Below, in pieces: positions 44,548 through 53,536 of a stretch of DNA of 64,000 nt. Both the position numbers and the translations under genes were made by a program. The notes beneath the pieces are model-generated. The model was not told the origin of the DNA and did not search any database. It saw only the letters and a program-made list of their open reading frames with translations. How positions within the stretch are numbered: the first letter of the stretch is position 1; every line of letters starts with the position of its first letter. Origin of the DNA: Flavobacteriales bacterium (GTDB lineage Bacteria > Bacteroidota > Bacteroidia > Flavobacteriales_D > Sanyastnellaceae); assembly GCA_947456965.1 (NCBI GenBank), contig CANGTU010000006.1:1-64000 (forward strand). Reading direction: 5' to 3'.

Positions 44548-45255
44548 ATGGAAAAAGACAGTCGCATTGTCAACAAATTCAAGCCGCGCTCATGGAGCGA
44601 GGTGAAGTCCAACGATTCCTGGTCCATCTTCAAAATCATGGGCGAGTTTGTCGAGGGATATGATCGCATGGGGGCCATTGGTCCCTGCGTGAGCATCTTC
44701 GGCTCAGCCCGCACCAAACCTGACAGTCCCCACTACACCACGGCCCGGGATATTGCCTTCCTGCTCACGCAAAAAGGTTATGGGGTGATCACGGGTGGGG
44801 GGCCGGGTATCATGGAGGCCGGCAACAAGGGGGCTAAAGAGGGGAATGGTATATCCGTGGGACTGAATATCAAACTGCCGTTTGAGCAACACAGCAACCC
44901 TTTTATCGACCACGACAAAGACATCAACTTCGACTACTTTTTCGTTCGAAAAGTGATGTTCATCAAGTACAGCCAGGGCTTCATTGTAATGCCCGGTGGT
45001 TTTGGTACACTCGATGAGTTTTTTGAGGCCCTGACGCTTATCCAGACCAATAAGATAGGCCGGTTCCCGGTCATTCTGGTGGGAAAGGAATTCTGGGGCG
45101 GGCTTGTGGACTGGATTCAGAAAGTCTTGCTGGAGCAGGCTCACAACATCAGCCCGGAAGATATGTACCTCTTCAAGCTCGTGGATACTGCTCAGGAAGC
45201 GGTGGATGAAATTGATCGTTTTTACAGCCACTACCTCCTGAAGCCCAACTTCTGA
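44548..45255 (+). CDS. LOG-family protein (TIGR00730, Rossmann fold)
   Basis: The 235-residue protein contains the family signature PGGFGTLDEFFEALTLIQ (residues ~149-166) and a GVITGGGPGIMEAGNKGA phosphate-binding loop. Members related to LONELY GUY are cytokinin riboside 5'-monophosphate phosphoribohydrolases, and bacterial forms are nucleotide hydrolases, often misnamed lysine decarboxylases. There is no signal peptide, so it is cytoplasmic. It follows a T9SS gene by 24 nt but seems to have its own promoter. Confidence 0.9.
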   Translation: MEKDSRIVNKFKPRSWSEVKSNDSWSIFKIMGEFVEGYDRMGAIGPCVSIFGSARTKPDSPHYTTARDIAFLLTQKGYGVITGGGPGIMEAGNKGAKEGNGISVGLNIKLPFEQHSNPFIDHDKDINFDYFFVRKVMFIKYSQGFIVMPGGFGTLDEFFEALTLIQTNKIGRFPVILVGKEFWGGLVDWIQKVLLEQAHNISPEDMYLFKLVDTAQEAVDEIDRFYSHYLLKPNF

Positions 45256-45312
45256 AGTTCTTTCCACAACCGGACAGGGGAAAACAATAGCTCTTTTGGG
45301 CCTCCCGTTGTG

Positions 45313-46614
45313 ATGGTCGCTCCGTATGTTGGCCCTGTGATTCGTTCCGTCTTCATTCTCCTCCCCGCGGTTGCCTTGATTATCGGGCCTGTGCTCGCCC
45401 TGCGACAACCTCTGGCCCTCGCTGCAAGACCTGAATTGCCCGGCGGAATTGCGCTCGATGCCTATCCGTTCATTTCGGCCGACCGGAACGTATTGCATTT
45501 TCCCGGATCCTCCGCTCCATGGAACGCCTTGTTTGCCCGCATGGAGAAACTGACTTTCGAAGGGAGCGGGCAGATATCCGTTACGCATATCGGTGGCAGC
45601 CATGTGCAGGGCGGCTGGCTCACTGATAAGCTGCGCTACCATTTCAACCGCCTCAACAGCGGGATGGAAGGAGAGCGTGGATTCGTATTTCCTTACAAAA
45701 TGGCTGGAACGAACAACCCGCGCACCATTGAGTTCTCCTGGACGGGTAGTTGGACCGGTTGCCGGAGCAGCGTGAGTTCCAATCAGTGCGACTGGGGCAT
45801 GTCGGGCATTACGGCTGCAACATCGGATACGCTGGCTTCAGTAACGGTAGCCGCGCACACCTACGACAGCACATATTACCGATTTGACCGTGTGGTGGTG
45901 TATCACCAGGGCACGCACAGTTACTGCATAATCCCTGATGAGCAGGTAACGATCCACCGGATCCGGGAGAACATGGTGGAGGGCTACACTGAATTTCTTT
46001 TCTCACCGGCGGTTGAACGGTTCACCTTTCGTCTGGAGGCTGAGCAACCCGGCGGTTTCTTCGCCCTGGAAGGAGTTTATCTCGGAAATAGCCATCATGG
46101 GGTGACCTACAATGCCATTGGAGTCAATGGCGCGGGTACCTACAGCTATCTCCGATGCTCCCGGTTTGGCGGCCAATTAGCCACCTTGCATCCGGATCTC
46201 GTGGTATTCGGCATTGGGGTTAATGATGCCAATGTTCCTGAAAGTGAATTCAGCCGGGAGGATTATGAGCAACGCTATGATTCGCTGGTGGCTATCGTCA
46301 GGAGCATCAATCCAGGCGCCTGTTTCCTCTTCATCACGAACAACGACACCTATTACAACCGGAAGCGCCCCAACCGCAATGCCCTGAAGGTCAGGGAAGC
46401 GATGTTCAATCTGGCCAGGCGGCATGGCGGCGCGGTGTACGACCTTTTTGAGGTCATGGGAGGGCTCGGCTCCATTGACCGTTGGGTGGAAAGCGGGCTG
46501 GCCGCGCGTGATCGCGTCCATTTCACAAGGAAGGGCTATGAATTGCAAGCTGACCTCATGTTTGATGCCTTCCGGAAAGCCTTCGGCGACTATCTGGAAG
46601 CAGATAGCCGGTAA
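45313..46614 (+). CDS. Exported SGNH/GDSL-type hydrolase
   Basis: The 433-residue protein has an N-terminal signal or anchor (RSVFILLPAVALIIGPVLAL). Its SGNH blocks are VTHIGGSHVQGGWLTDKLRY (block I, Ser), LVVFGIGVNDANVPE (block III, Asn) and RDRVHFTRKGYELQ (block V, Asp-x-x-His). A beta-rich insert separates blocks I and III. Proteins of this layout in Bacteroidota often act with MBOAT enzymes as O-acetylesterases or acetyltransferases of surface glycans; an MBOAT gene occurs at 11169-12893. A GTG at 45310 is an alternative start. Confidence 0.82.
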   Translation: MVAPYVGPVIRSVFILLPAVALIIGPVLALRQPLALAARPELPGGIALDAYPFISADRNVLHFPGSSAPWNALFARMEKLTFEGSGQISVTHIGGSHVQGGWLTDKLRYHFNRLNSGMEGERGFVFPYKMAGTNNPRTIEFSWTGSWTGCRSSVSSNQCDWGMSGITAATSDTLASVTVAAHTYDSTYYRFDRVVVYHQGTHSYCIIPDEQVTIHRIRENMVEGYTEFLFSPAVERFTFRLEAEQPGGFFALEGVYLGNSHHGVTYNAIGVNGAGTYSYLRCSRFGGQLATLHPDLVVFGIGVNDANVPESEFSREDYEQRYDSLVAIVRSINPGACFLFITNNDTYYNRKRPNRNALKVREAMFNLARRHGGAVYDLFEVMGGLGSIDRWVESGLAARDRVHFTRKGYELQADLMFDAFRKAFGDYLEADSR

Positions 46615-46620
46615 TGCCGA

Positions 46621-47382
46621 TCAGCGCGTAAAAACCCATTTGCTTTCGGAGCTCAGCGCTGGCTGAAAGGCATAGCGGTCTTCCCGGAAGGCCAGAAGTC
46701 CTTCCGGCTGTGTGATGCGCTGCGTGATGATAAATCTCGCCATCCTTCCGCGTGCCTGCTTCGCATAGGTCGAAACTGATACGTAGCGGTCGCCTTTTCG
46801 CTCCCTGAAATCACAGGTCAATACGCGCCGCCCCAGGACCTTCTCCGGTACCGCCCGGAAGTACTCTTCAGAGGCGAGGTTCACCACGGTATCACCTGGT
46901 CGGGTTTCTTCCGCGAGATGTTGGGCCAGATCATCTCCCCACCACTGGTAGAGGTTGCGACTACGCTCGTCAGGTGAAAATGGGGTACCCATCATAAGCC
47001 TGTATGGCAGCGTGAGATCGAGCGGACGCAGTACGCCGTATAGTCCGCTGAGGATGCGCAGGTGCTTCTGGGCAAACTGCAGGTCATCGGGCGTGAATGA
47101 ATCCGCATCCAGTCCGCGGTAAACCTCCCCGCGGAAAAGCAAAACAGCCGGAGTGGAGGCCTCAGGATCAATTGGCGTATGCCAGTCATGAAACCATTGG
47201 GCCGTTTCGTCGGCGATGCGCGGACTAACCTCCATCAGTTCGGCAATGTCTGCGGGCTTGAGCTTCCTGAGCGAACGGATCAGAACTTCGCTGCGCCGGA
47301 GCATGGCTGGCAGTGTGCATCCGGTTGAAGGGTGGCGGCGGGAGGGATCCATCAACTTGGCCGGTGAAAGCAGGGCAATCAT
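46621..47382 (-). CDS. yaaA: YaaA-family peroxide stress protein
   Basis: The start at MIALLSPAKLMDPSRRHPST gives 253 residues, the usual family length; SPAKxxD is its N-terminal hallmark. Other conserved blocks are LFRGEVYRGLDADSFTPDDL, HLRILSGLYGVLRPLDLTLP, YRLMMGTPF and VNLASEEYF. In E. coli YaaA (DUF328) limits free iron and DNA damage under peroxide stress. The gene converges on the SGNH hydrolase with a 6-nt gap and is divergent from the first FKBP gene by 76 nt. Confidence 0.94.
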   Translation of the reverse strand: MIALLSPAKLMDPSRRHPSTGCTLPAMLRRSEVLIRSLRKLKPADIAELMEVSPRIADETAQWFHDWHTPIDPEASTPAVLLFRGEVYRGLDADSFTPDDLQFAQKHLRILSGLYGVLRPLDLTLPYRLMMGTPFSPDERSRNLYQWWGDDLAQHLAEETRPGDTVVNLASEEYFRAVPEKVLGRRVLTCDFRERKGDRYVSVSTYAKQARGRMARFIITQRITQPEGLLAFREDRYAFQPALSSESKWVFTR

Positions 47383-47432
47383 GCCCGCAAAGAAACAGAC
47401 GGCAGGCCTGCCACAGAGAAGCAACTTCGCAT

Positions 47433-47440
47433 TAGCTTCG
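47433..47440 (+). promoter_or_regulatory. -7 box of the FKBP operon
   Basis: TAGCTTCG fits TAnnTTyG and ends 18 nt before the ATG. It lies in the 76-nt divergent spacer shared with yaaA. Confidence 0.45.
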
Positions 47441-47458
47441 CGACTCCAAAATCCATAC

Positions 47459-48160
47459 ATGAAACACATCATTGCCTTTGGCATCATCGCTATGATCGCC
47501 CTTACTTCCTGCGAGTCAGGAAGTGGTTCCTCCGTTGATCTCAAGACGGAAAAAGACAGTTTGTCCTACGCCCTCGGCGTCCTGATCGGTCAAAACCTCG
47601 AGGAAAGCGAGCTTGCTGACCTGAATTACGACATGTTCCTGAAAGGAGCTATGGATCACCGCGACAGCGTGGAGGTCATGGATATGCAGGCTGCGGATGA
47701 ATTTGTGCGTGCAACGATGGATAAGCGCGAGCAGGAAAAGAACAAGGCACACACTGAAGAGAACAAGAAGTTCCTGGATGGGAATAAGGGTAAGCCCGGC
47801 ATTATGACCACCACTTCCGGTCTTCAGTATCGCATGGATCAGGAGGGCTCAGGTATTCAGCCCGATGCAGACGATTCGGTGCAGGTTCACTACCATGGCA
47901 CGCTGATCGATGGCACTGTATTCGACAGCAGCAAGGACGCCGGAGAGCCGGCCACCTTTAGTCTGAACAGCCCCATGATCAGTGGTTTTGTTGAAGGTGT
48001 GCAACTGATGAAGGAAGGTGGTACCAGCACCTTCTATATTCCGGCTGAACTTGGCTATGGCGACCGCGGTGCCGGACGCATCCTGCCGGGTAGCACGCTC
48101 ATCTTTGAGGTAGAACTGCTGAAGGTGTATTCCGTGAGTGGTGGCTCAGCTAAAAAATAA
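47459..48160 (+). CDS. FKBP-type peptidyl-prolyl isomerase, lipoprotein
   Basis: The 233-residue protein has a lipoprotein signal (IIAFGIIAMIALTSC, lipid Cys18). An FkpA/Mip-type helical dimerisation domain spans ~28-110 (LSYALGVLIGQNLEESELAD), and a C-terminal FKBP domain ~115-225 has SVQVHYHGTLIDGTVFDSS, FVEGVQLMKEGGTSTFYIPA and LGYGDRGAG. It assists folding of exported proteins in the periplasm, perhaps including the many T9SS substrates. The second FKBP gene follows after 6 nt. Confidence 0.93.
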   Translation: MKHIIAFGIIAMIALTSCESGSGSSVDLKTEKDSLSYALGVLIGQNLEESELADLNYDMFLKGAMDHRDSVEVMDMQAADEFVRATMDKREQEKNKAHTEENKKFLDGNKGKPGIMTTTSGLQYRMDQEGSGIQPDADDSVQVHYHGTLIDGTVFDSSKDAGEPATFSLNSPMISGFVEGVQLMKEGGTSTFYIPAELGYGDRGAGRILPGSTLIFEVELLKVYSVSGGSAKK

Positions 48161-48166
48161 TCTGAT

Positions 48167-48910
48167 ATGACCAGAAAATCCATTCTCCTCTTGCTGGCGC
48201 TGCTGGTGTCCGCTGTTGTTGCACAAGCACAGGATAAATCACGCGATAAGAAATCCGGGAAAAAAGGAAAGAAGTCGTCATCTGCCCCGGCAGAAGCCAG
48301 TAAGCCGCTGCTTAGCAACAAAGCTGACAGTGTTGCCTATGCGCTTGGCGTATCCATGTTCACCAGCACAAACCAGATGGGCTTCAGTGACATCAATTTC
48401 GACGTATTCATGAAGGGTATGGAGGGTCAGCGCGATGGCAGGCCGGTCCTGTCAGGCAACTCCGCTGACAGTTTGATCCGTGCTGAGATGAACCGCATAA
48501 CTCAGGCCAGGGATGAAGCAAGTAAGAAGGAAGGAGAAGCTTTCCTCCTTGCGAATAAGTCCAGAGAAGGTGTGCAAACCACCGCCAGCGGGCTTCAGTA
48601 CAAGATTATCAAAGAGGGTAATGGACGGAGACCGGATGCCAATGATAAGGTCACTGTGCACTACCACGGTACGCTAATCGATGGAACCGTATTCGACAGT
48701 TCCGTGCAGCGCGGCAAGACCATCACATTTGGTCTCAATCAGGTTATAGCCGGATGGACTGAAGGCTTGCAGCTGATGTCGGAGGGCTCGAAGTACATGC
48801 TGTTCATCCCGCAGAACCTGGCCTATGGATCTCGAGGGCAGGGTAAGATTCAGCCTTACTCAGCACTCGTGTTTGAGGTAGAGCTGTTTACCGTCGAGCC
48901 CGTGAACTGA
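48167..48910 (+). CDS. FKBP-type peptidyl-prolyl isomerase, periplasmic
   Basis: The 247-residue protein has a signal peptide (SILLLLALLVSAVVAQAQ) and then a very Lys-rich segment (DKSRDKKSGKKGKKSSS). The FkpA-like helical domain (SVAYALGVSMFTSTNQMG) and the C-terminal FKBP domain (KVTVHYHGTLIDGTVFDSSV ... FIPQNLAYGSRGQG) follow. It is a paralogue of the gene just upstream, arisen by tandem duplication, but has no lipidation cysteine, so the pair offers one membrane-anchored and one soluble foldase. Confidence 0.92.
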   Translation: MTRKSILLLLALLVSAVVAQAQDKSRDKKSGKKGKKSSSAPAEASKPLLSNKADSVAYALGVSMFTSTNQMGFSDINFDVFMKGMEGQRDGRPVLSGNSADSLIRAEMNRITQARDEASKKEGEAFLLANKSREGVQTTASGLQYKIIKEGNGRRPDANDKVTVHYHGTLIDGTVFDSSVQRGKTITFGLNQVIAGWTEGLQLMSEGSKYMLFIPQNLAYGSRGQGKIQPYSALVFEVELFTVEPVN

Positions 48911-48955
48911 TGCCTTTGGCACAGTATTTCGTTCGCGAGACCAAAAAAAACCATC

Positions 48956-49522
48956 ATGAATGCCTCTCGATTCTCCCTTTTCATCATGGGCCTGATGGCT
49001 CTGGTTCTGGTGTCCTGTAAGTCCAGCTCACCGGCCGGACAGAAGATGAAAGAACCTTTCTCCGGAAGCAAGTATGAATCCTCCGGCCGCTATTTCAGGG
49101 CAGTGGGCAAGGGCGACAGCCAGGACGAGAATGTGGCTAAGAATAAGGCAGACCTTCAGGCTAAAAAGGAACTCGCCCAGCAGATCGGAACCCGGATGAA
49201 GGTCGTAACCGATCAATACCTGGCAGACACCGAGGTGAATGGCAACAGCGAACTGAATGATAAATTCCAGTCGCTGATCCGTGAGGTAACCAATACTCAG
49301 ATCGCCGACCTCCGCAAGATTGGGGAAGAAAAGTACTTCAATGAAGCAGAAAAGCGCTTTACCGTGTACATCGCCTATGAGATCCACAAGCGTGATATGT
49401 ACCGCTTCATGAAGCGCCAGGCCAAACTGGACGCCAAGCTCAACGAGGCCGAGCGAAAGGCCATCGAGGAAATGATTGAAGAGGAACTGAAGAAGGTCGA
49501 GGCCCTCGGAGAGGGAGACTAA
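48956..49522 (+). CDS. LPP20-like lipoprotein
   Basis: The 188-residue protein has a lipoprotein signal (LFIMGLMALVLVSC, lipid Cys21). The mature part has the LPP20 pattern: YFRAVGKGDSQDENVAKNKA, then helical DLQAKKELAQQIGTRMKVVT, and KRFTVYIAYEIHKRDMYRFM. A charged coiled-coil tail (AERKAIEEMIEEELKKVEAL) ends it. The function is unknown; it is probably an outer-membrane lipoprotein. It lies 45 nt after the second FKBP gene and before a strong terminator, so it may end that operon. Confidence 0.77.
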   Translation: MNASRFSLFIMGLMALVLVSCKSSSPAGQKMKEPFSGSKYESSGRYFRAVGKGDSQDENVAKNKADLQAKKELAQQIGTRMKVVTDQYLADTEVNGNSELNDKFQSLIREVTNTQIADLRKIGEEKYFNEAEKRFTVYIAYEIHKRDMYRFMKRQAKLDAKLNEAERKAIEEMIEEELKKVEALGEGD

Positions 49523-49543
49523 TTCTCAGGATCTTTCCCTTAC

Positions 49544-49602
49544 GCAGCGGATGCCCGCCCTGCCGGATGACACCGGTCAAGGCAGGCATCCGCTGCCTTT
49601 TT
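49544..49602 (+). terminator. Terminator after the LPP20-like gene
   Basis: GCAGCGGATGCC pairs with GGCATCCGCTGC, with a further CTGCC/GGCAG extension around a central loop, and is followed by CTTTTTC. It lies 21 nt past the stop. Confidence 0.85.
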
Positions 49603-49711
49603 CAGCCACTATCCCACGTCTTAGTCCGGAAGAACGGATTTCATTCTTCAGAATCCAATGATTGGGATGAATTGTGTGATGAGCGGTAGGGGAAAATGCT
49701 TGAAGCTTGGT

Positions 49712-49719
49712 TTACATTT
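49712..49719 (+). promoter_or_regulatory. -7 box of the VCBS/ASPIC gene
   Basis: TACATTTG fits TAnnTTTG and predicts a leader of about 40 nt. Confidence 0.5.
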
Positions 49720-49763
49720 GACCAAACCAGTTAGGCAAACCAAATCCAAAACTTCGTTCTTTC

Positions 49764-52607
49764 ATGAAAGCACTTTACGTTGCGGGGCTCCTCGCACTGA
49801 GCATGGCGACCACTGCCTGGTCCCAGTTCACCAACAACAGCAGCCTGCTGACCCAGTCCTTCTTCAGCGGCGGGGTCACCGGCGTTACAGACCTGAACAA
49901 TGACGGCCTCGATGACCTCATTATCCTGCATCAGAGCCGCGACCTCTACATCGGCTATCAGCAGCCCGGTGGCGGCTTCAGTTTCTACTTCCTGGCCGAA
50001 GTCTCCAATGAGAATCAATGGGGCATGTGCGTGGGGGACATCGACAACGATGGCCATAAGGATGTGATGGTAGGCGGACAGTATGACGATATCAAAATCG
50101 TCAACATCAACTCGCCGAGTGATCTCGATGTGCTTACCCCCCAGAATGTTGGCATCTTTATGCAGGCCTGCAACTTTGCCGACATCGATAACGATGGCTG
50201 GCTCGATGGTTTTGCCTGTCATGACGATGGCCCCAGTCACCGGTATCACAACAACGGAACCGGGGCTTTCGTCGATGGTAACGCGCTCTTCGATTACAAC
50301 GTTTATCCGAGCAGTGACATGTCGGGCAACTATGGATCGGAGTGGTCTGACTTTGATCGCGACGGCGATCTCGACCTCATGGTAGCCAAGTGCCGCCAGT
50401 TTGTGAATGATCCCTTTGATCCTCGACGCACCAACCTGGTGTTTGTCAATGACGGGAATAACAACTACGAGGATCAGGCCCATGAACGCGGTTTGGTCAA
50501 CCTGCAGCAGTCATGGACTTCCAACTTTGCTGATGTGGACAATGACGGTGATTTTGATTGCTTCATCACCACACACAGCGGATCTCTCGAGCTGCATGAG
50601 AACATCGGTGGAGGATACTTCAACAACGTGACGGAAAGCGCGGGCTTGTCTCAGTTCACGGAGTTCTTCCTTCAGAGTAAGCCGTTTGACTATGACAATG
50701 ACGGGTTTGTTGATCTGCTATACGGAGGCGGTGGCTCTGCACTGCTCCGCAACAATGGAGATATGACCTTCTCGGAAGTGCCAAATGCGTTTCCCGGCCT
50801 CCCCGGATCCGGCTGGCATGGCTTTGCCATCGGTGACCTCAACAACGATGGCTGGTCAGATGTGTATGGCAATTTCGGAACCAGCTACGTGACTCCAAGC
50901 TCCTCGCAGTCGGACCGTATTTACATGAACAATGGAGGCACGAACCACTGGATTGCTTTTGACCTGGAGGGCACTCTTTCCAATCAGGATGCCGTTGGAG
51001 CTATTGTAGAAATCTTCGGTCCCTGGGGTGTGCAGGTGCGCGAGGTACGAGCAGGTGAAAGCTATGGCATCACCAATACCTTCCACGCCATGTTTGGTAT
51101 CGGAACCAATACATCTGTTGACTATGCCGTTATTCACTGGCCTGCCGGTGGTATGCAGGTCATCGAGAACCCAGGTATTGATATGTACCATGAATTCATC
51201 GAAGGAGCCTGCACGGCGCCCACCGCTGTCATATCAGCCGATGGTTCGCCCACCCTGTGTTCCGGTCAGTCCGTGACACTGCAGCTTGATAACGCCTCCA
51301 GTGAATTTCTCTGGAACACTGGTTCAACGCAGAATTCCATCAACGTCAATTCAGCTGGATCATACAGCGTCTATGTGTACAACCCTGGTACCACCTGCGC
51401 GGCGCAGTCCAACGTCATCCTGATCGAGGAAATTGTTCCTGTGACGCCTACCATAGAGGCCAGCAATGATCTCGAGATTTGCGCAGGCGAGAGCCTGGTG
51501 CTCACCGCTTCAGAAGGTCAGGCTTACCTGTGGAGCAATGGCGCACAAACGCAATCTATCGCCATCACTGCTTCAGGTGATTATTCGGTGTCTGTCGAAG
51601 GCGAATGTGGCTTTCTGGATTCGGAGGCAATCACCGTAAATGTCCTCGCAGCGCCTGCACCTGCCGTGGTGGACGTGGAAATCACCAGTGGCGAGACGGC
51701 CACGCTCACCACTGACGGTACCACCATCAACTGGTACGACAGCGAAGTGTCGGACACGCCGGTTGCCACAGGGCCTTCATTCACGACACCTGCCATCACC
51801 CAAACCACATCCTACTGGGTGGAAGAAGTGTTCACTTATGGCGGTGAAGAGGGCAATGGTGGTAAGCTGACCAATGAGTCAGCGCCCTACGGACAGTTCC
51901 ACAACAGTTCCAACTTCTGGAACCGCTTTGATGCGCTGGAAGATATCTTCATCAACAGCGTAAAGGTGTATGCGGGAAATGCGGGAAGCCGGACCATCCA
52001 GCTCGTGGACGCCGGAGGCAACATGCTTCAGGAACTCATTGCGGAAATCCCACAGGGTGAGTCTTTTGTTACGCTCGACTTTTTTGTTCCTGCAGGCACC
52101 GGCTACGGACTGCGCACTACCAACAGCAATCCTCAGCTTTGGCGCGACCGGAATCTGGATTCAGCGGCTCCGTTCGGCTTCCCTTACGACATCGGGGGAC
52201 TGGCTTCAATCACCGGTACAACGGTGACAGGAGTGGATGCCGACAATTATTACTACTTTTTCTATGACTGGACCGTGAGCACGCCGCTGACCGAGTGTGT
52301 CAGTCCACGTGAAGAGGTGCAGGTAATCGTTGTGGGCATTGAAGAGAATGAGCTGGTTAGCTCGCTCACGCTTTATCCCAATCCGGTTCAGGATGACCTG
52401 CGTCTTGCCTTCAACTCACGTGTATCAGGTGCCATCCAGCTTCGTCTCGTGGACACAGCGGGCCGTCTGGTGCACACCAGCAACATCGTGGCTATGCAGG
52501 GGATGAATTCCATCACCATGAACATGTCGGCTTTTGCTCCGGGCATGTACCAACTTCAACTGCTGCAAGGTAGTCGCACAGTTTCAACATCCATAGCGGT
52601 GCGTTGA
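49764..52607 (+). CDS. Secreted VCBS/FG-GAP repeat protein with ASPIC/UnbV and type A T9SS sorting domain
   Basis: The 947-residue protein has a signal peptide (MKALYVAGLLALSMATTAWS). Residues ~35-400 hold seven or so calcium-binding FG-GAP/VCBS repeats with DxNxDGxxD loops (TDLNNDGLDDLIIL, GDIDNDGHKDVMVG, ADVDNDGDFDCFIT). An ASPIC/UnbV domain (~415-475) contains VGAIVEIFGPWGVQVREVRA. Ig-like modules follow, then an unusual region around YWVEEVFTYGGEEGNGGKLT, and a type A sorting domain (LTLYPNPVQDDLRLAF ... SIAVR). It is predicted to be a surface beta-propeller protein; its ligand is unknown. Confidence 0.9.
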   Translation: MKALYVAGLLALSMATTAWSQFTNNSSLLTQSFFSGGVTGVTDLNNDGLDDLIILHQSRDLYIGYQQPGGGFSFYFLAEVSNENQWGMCVGDIDNDGHKDVMVGGQYDDIKIVNINSPSDLDVLTPQNVGIFMQACNFADIDNDGWLDGFACHDDGPSHRYHNNGTGAFVDGNALFDYNVYPSSDMSGNYGSEWSDFDRDGDLDLMVAKCRQFVNDPFDPRRTNLVFVNDGNNNYEDQAHERGLVNLQQSWTSNFADVDNDGDFDCFITTHSGSLELHENIGGGYFNNVTESAGLSQFTEFFLQSKPFDYDNDGFVDLLYGGGGSALLRNNGDMTFSEVPNAFPGLPGSGWHGFAIGDLNNDGWSDVYGNFGTSYVTPSSSQSDRIYMNNGGTNHWIAFDLEGTLSNQDAVGAIVEIFGPWGVQVREVRAGESYGITNTFHAMFGIGTNTSVDYAVIHWPAGGMQVIENPGIDMYHEFIEGACTAPTAVISADGSPTLCSGQSVTLQLDNASSEFLWNTGSTQNSINVNSAGSYSVYVYNPGTTCAAQSNVILIEEIVPVTPTIEASNDLEICAGESLVLTASEGQAYLWSNGAQTQSIAITASGDYSVSVEGECGFLDSEAITVNVLAAPAPAVVDVEITSGETATLTTDGTTINWYDSEVSDTPVATGPSFTTPAITQTTSYWVEEVFTYGGEEGNGGKLTNESAPYGQFHNSSNFWNRFDALEDIFINSVKVYAGNAGSRTIQLVDAGGNMLQELIAEIPQGESFVTLDFFVPAGTGYGLRTTNSNPQLWRDRNLDSAAPFGFPYDIGGLASITGTTVTGVDADNYYYFFYDWTVSTPLTECVSPREEVQVIVVGIEENELVSSLTLYPNPVQDDLRLAFNSRVSGAIQLRLVDTAGRLVHTSNIVAMQGMNSITMNMSAFAPGMYQLQLLQGSRTVSTSIAVR

Positions 52608-52635
52608 TCATCGCAGGGATTCAACAGCATTGTGA

Positions 52636-52666
52636 AAGCGCCCGGGAGTAATTCCCGGGCGTTTTG
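52636..52666 (+). terminator. Terminator after the VCBS/ASPIC gene
   Basis: CGCCCGGGA-GTAAT-TCCCGGGCG is a perfect 9-bp stem followed by TTTT, 31 nt past the stop. A run of three A precedes it, so weak activity for the converging dab operon is possible. Confidence 0.88.
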
Positions 52667-52747
52667 TATTACACTCCTTTCTGCCACTAATAACCAGGGC
52701 ATCCCCTCAACAAGCGATGGTGCAAGAGTGCATGGAGGAAGCACACC

Positions 52748-53536
52748 TCAGCTATGTGATCCGGACTTGTTTCCGGAAGATATGCTGAAGTCCATAGTCC
52801 AGTTAAAAGAGATCTGTATGGTGTGGTTGTTTTCGAAGTGGATACCGTCGGCTTTTGCGATCAATTGATTCAGGTAGCCTGCCTGAATGGTACGCCCTGG
52901 TTTTACCTGATATCCAATTCCGCCATATAACCGGTTCTGGTCGAGGATATTTTTTCCGACGTGCTTTCCGAATGAAATGAAGGTTTCTTCTGAGAAGGAA
53001 AGGAACCATCGGGCCTTGGCCATGACTGATTCATCCAGCGGAATGTTGGCCAAAATCCGGTAGCGTATCCGGTTCGTGTATTCTGCTCCGTCAATGGCGG
53101 GTGTGCCATCATCACCAGAGGTCACCTTGCCGGAATATCGCTGTTCCAGCCTGTACCGGTGCTGCAGGGTAAAGCGTCCGAGCTCCTGCTGCACGGCCAC
53201 TTGCTGCCATATCCTGTGCTCAGGTGTGCGAATGGCCACCGGAAAATCGCCATAAGGGAAGGTCTCAATCCAGGCATATCCCACCATGGCTGTGATGTAC
53301 TGGTTGAACTTGTACTCCATGCCAGCCCTGAGCAGAGATTGTTGCCAATGATTCAACCCATCAGCTCGTCTCCACTGATACTCTGTATACAGAGCCCAGC
53401 GATCTGAAATGCGATGGGTTCCGGTAAATACAGCCCAGCTATGCTGTTGGTCGCTGAGTTCGCGATTGGATTGGGCGCTTAAGGCCGCGGGCAGGCTTGC
53501 CGCCATGACAGCCATGATCAGGAGTTTACTGGTCAT
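52748..53536 (-). CDS. DUF2490 outer-membrane beta-barrel in the dab operon
   Basis: The 262-residue protein has a signal peptide (LLIMAVMAASLPAALSAQ). The mature part is a succession of amphipathic strands with family-typical DUF2490 segments: QQHSWAVFTGTHRISDRWAL, YTEYQWRRADGLNHWQQSLL, GYAWIETFPYG, LQHRYRLEQRY and NRIRYRILANIPL. DUF2490 proteins are predicted outer-membrane barrels of unknown function. Its start overlaps the SulP permease stop by 4 nt, and it is the last gene of the dab operon. A role as outer-membrane pore for inorganic carbon or another anion is inference from this position. Confidence 0.82.
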   Translation of the reverse strand: MTSKLLIMAVMAASLPAALSAQSNRELSDQQHSWAVFTGTHRISDRWALYTEYQWRRADGLNHWQQSLLRAGMEYKFNQYITAMVGYAWIETFPYGDFPVAIRTPEHRIWQQVAVQQELGRFTLQHRYRLEQRYSGKVTSGDDGTPAIDGAEYTNRIRYRILANIPLDESVMAKARWFLSFSEETFISFGKHVGKNILDQNRLYGGIGYQVKPGRTIQAGYLNQLIAKADGIHFENNHTIQISFNWTMDFSISSGNKSGSHS

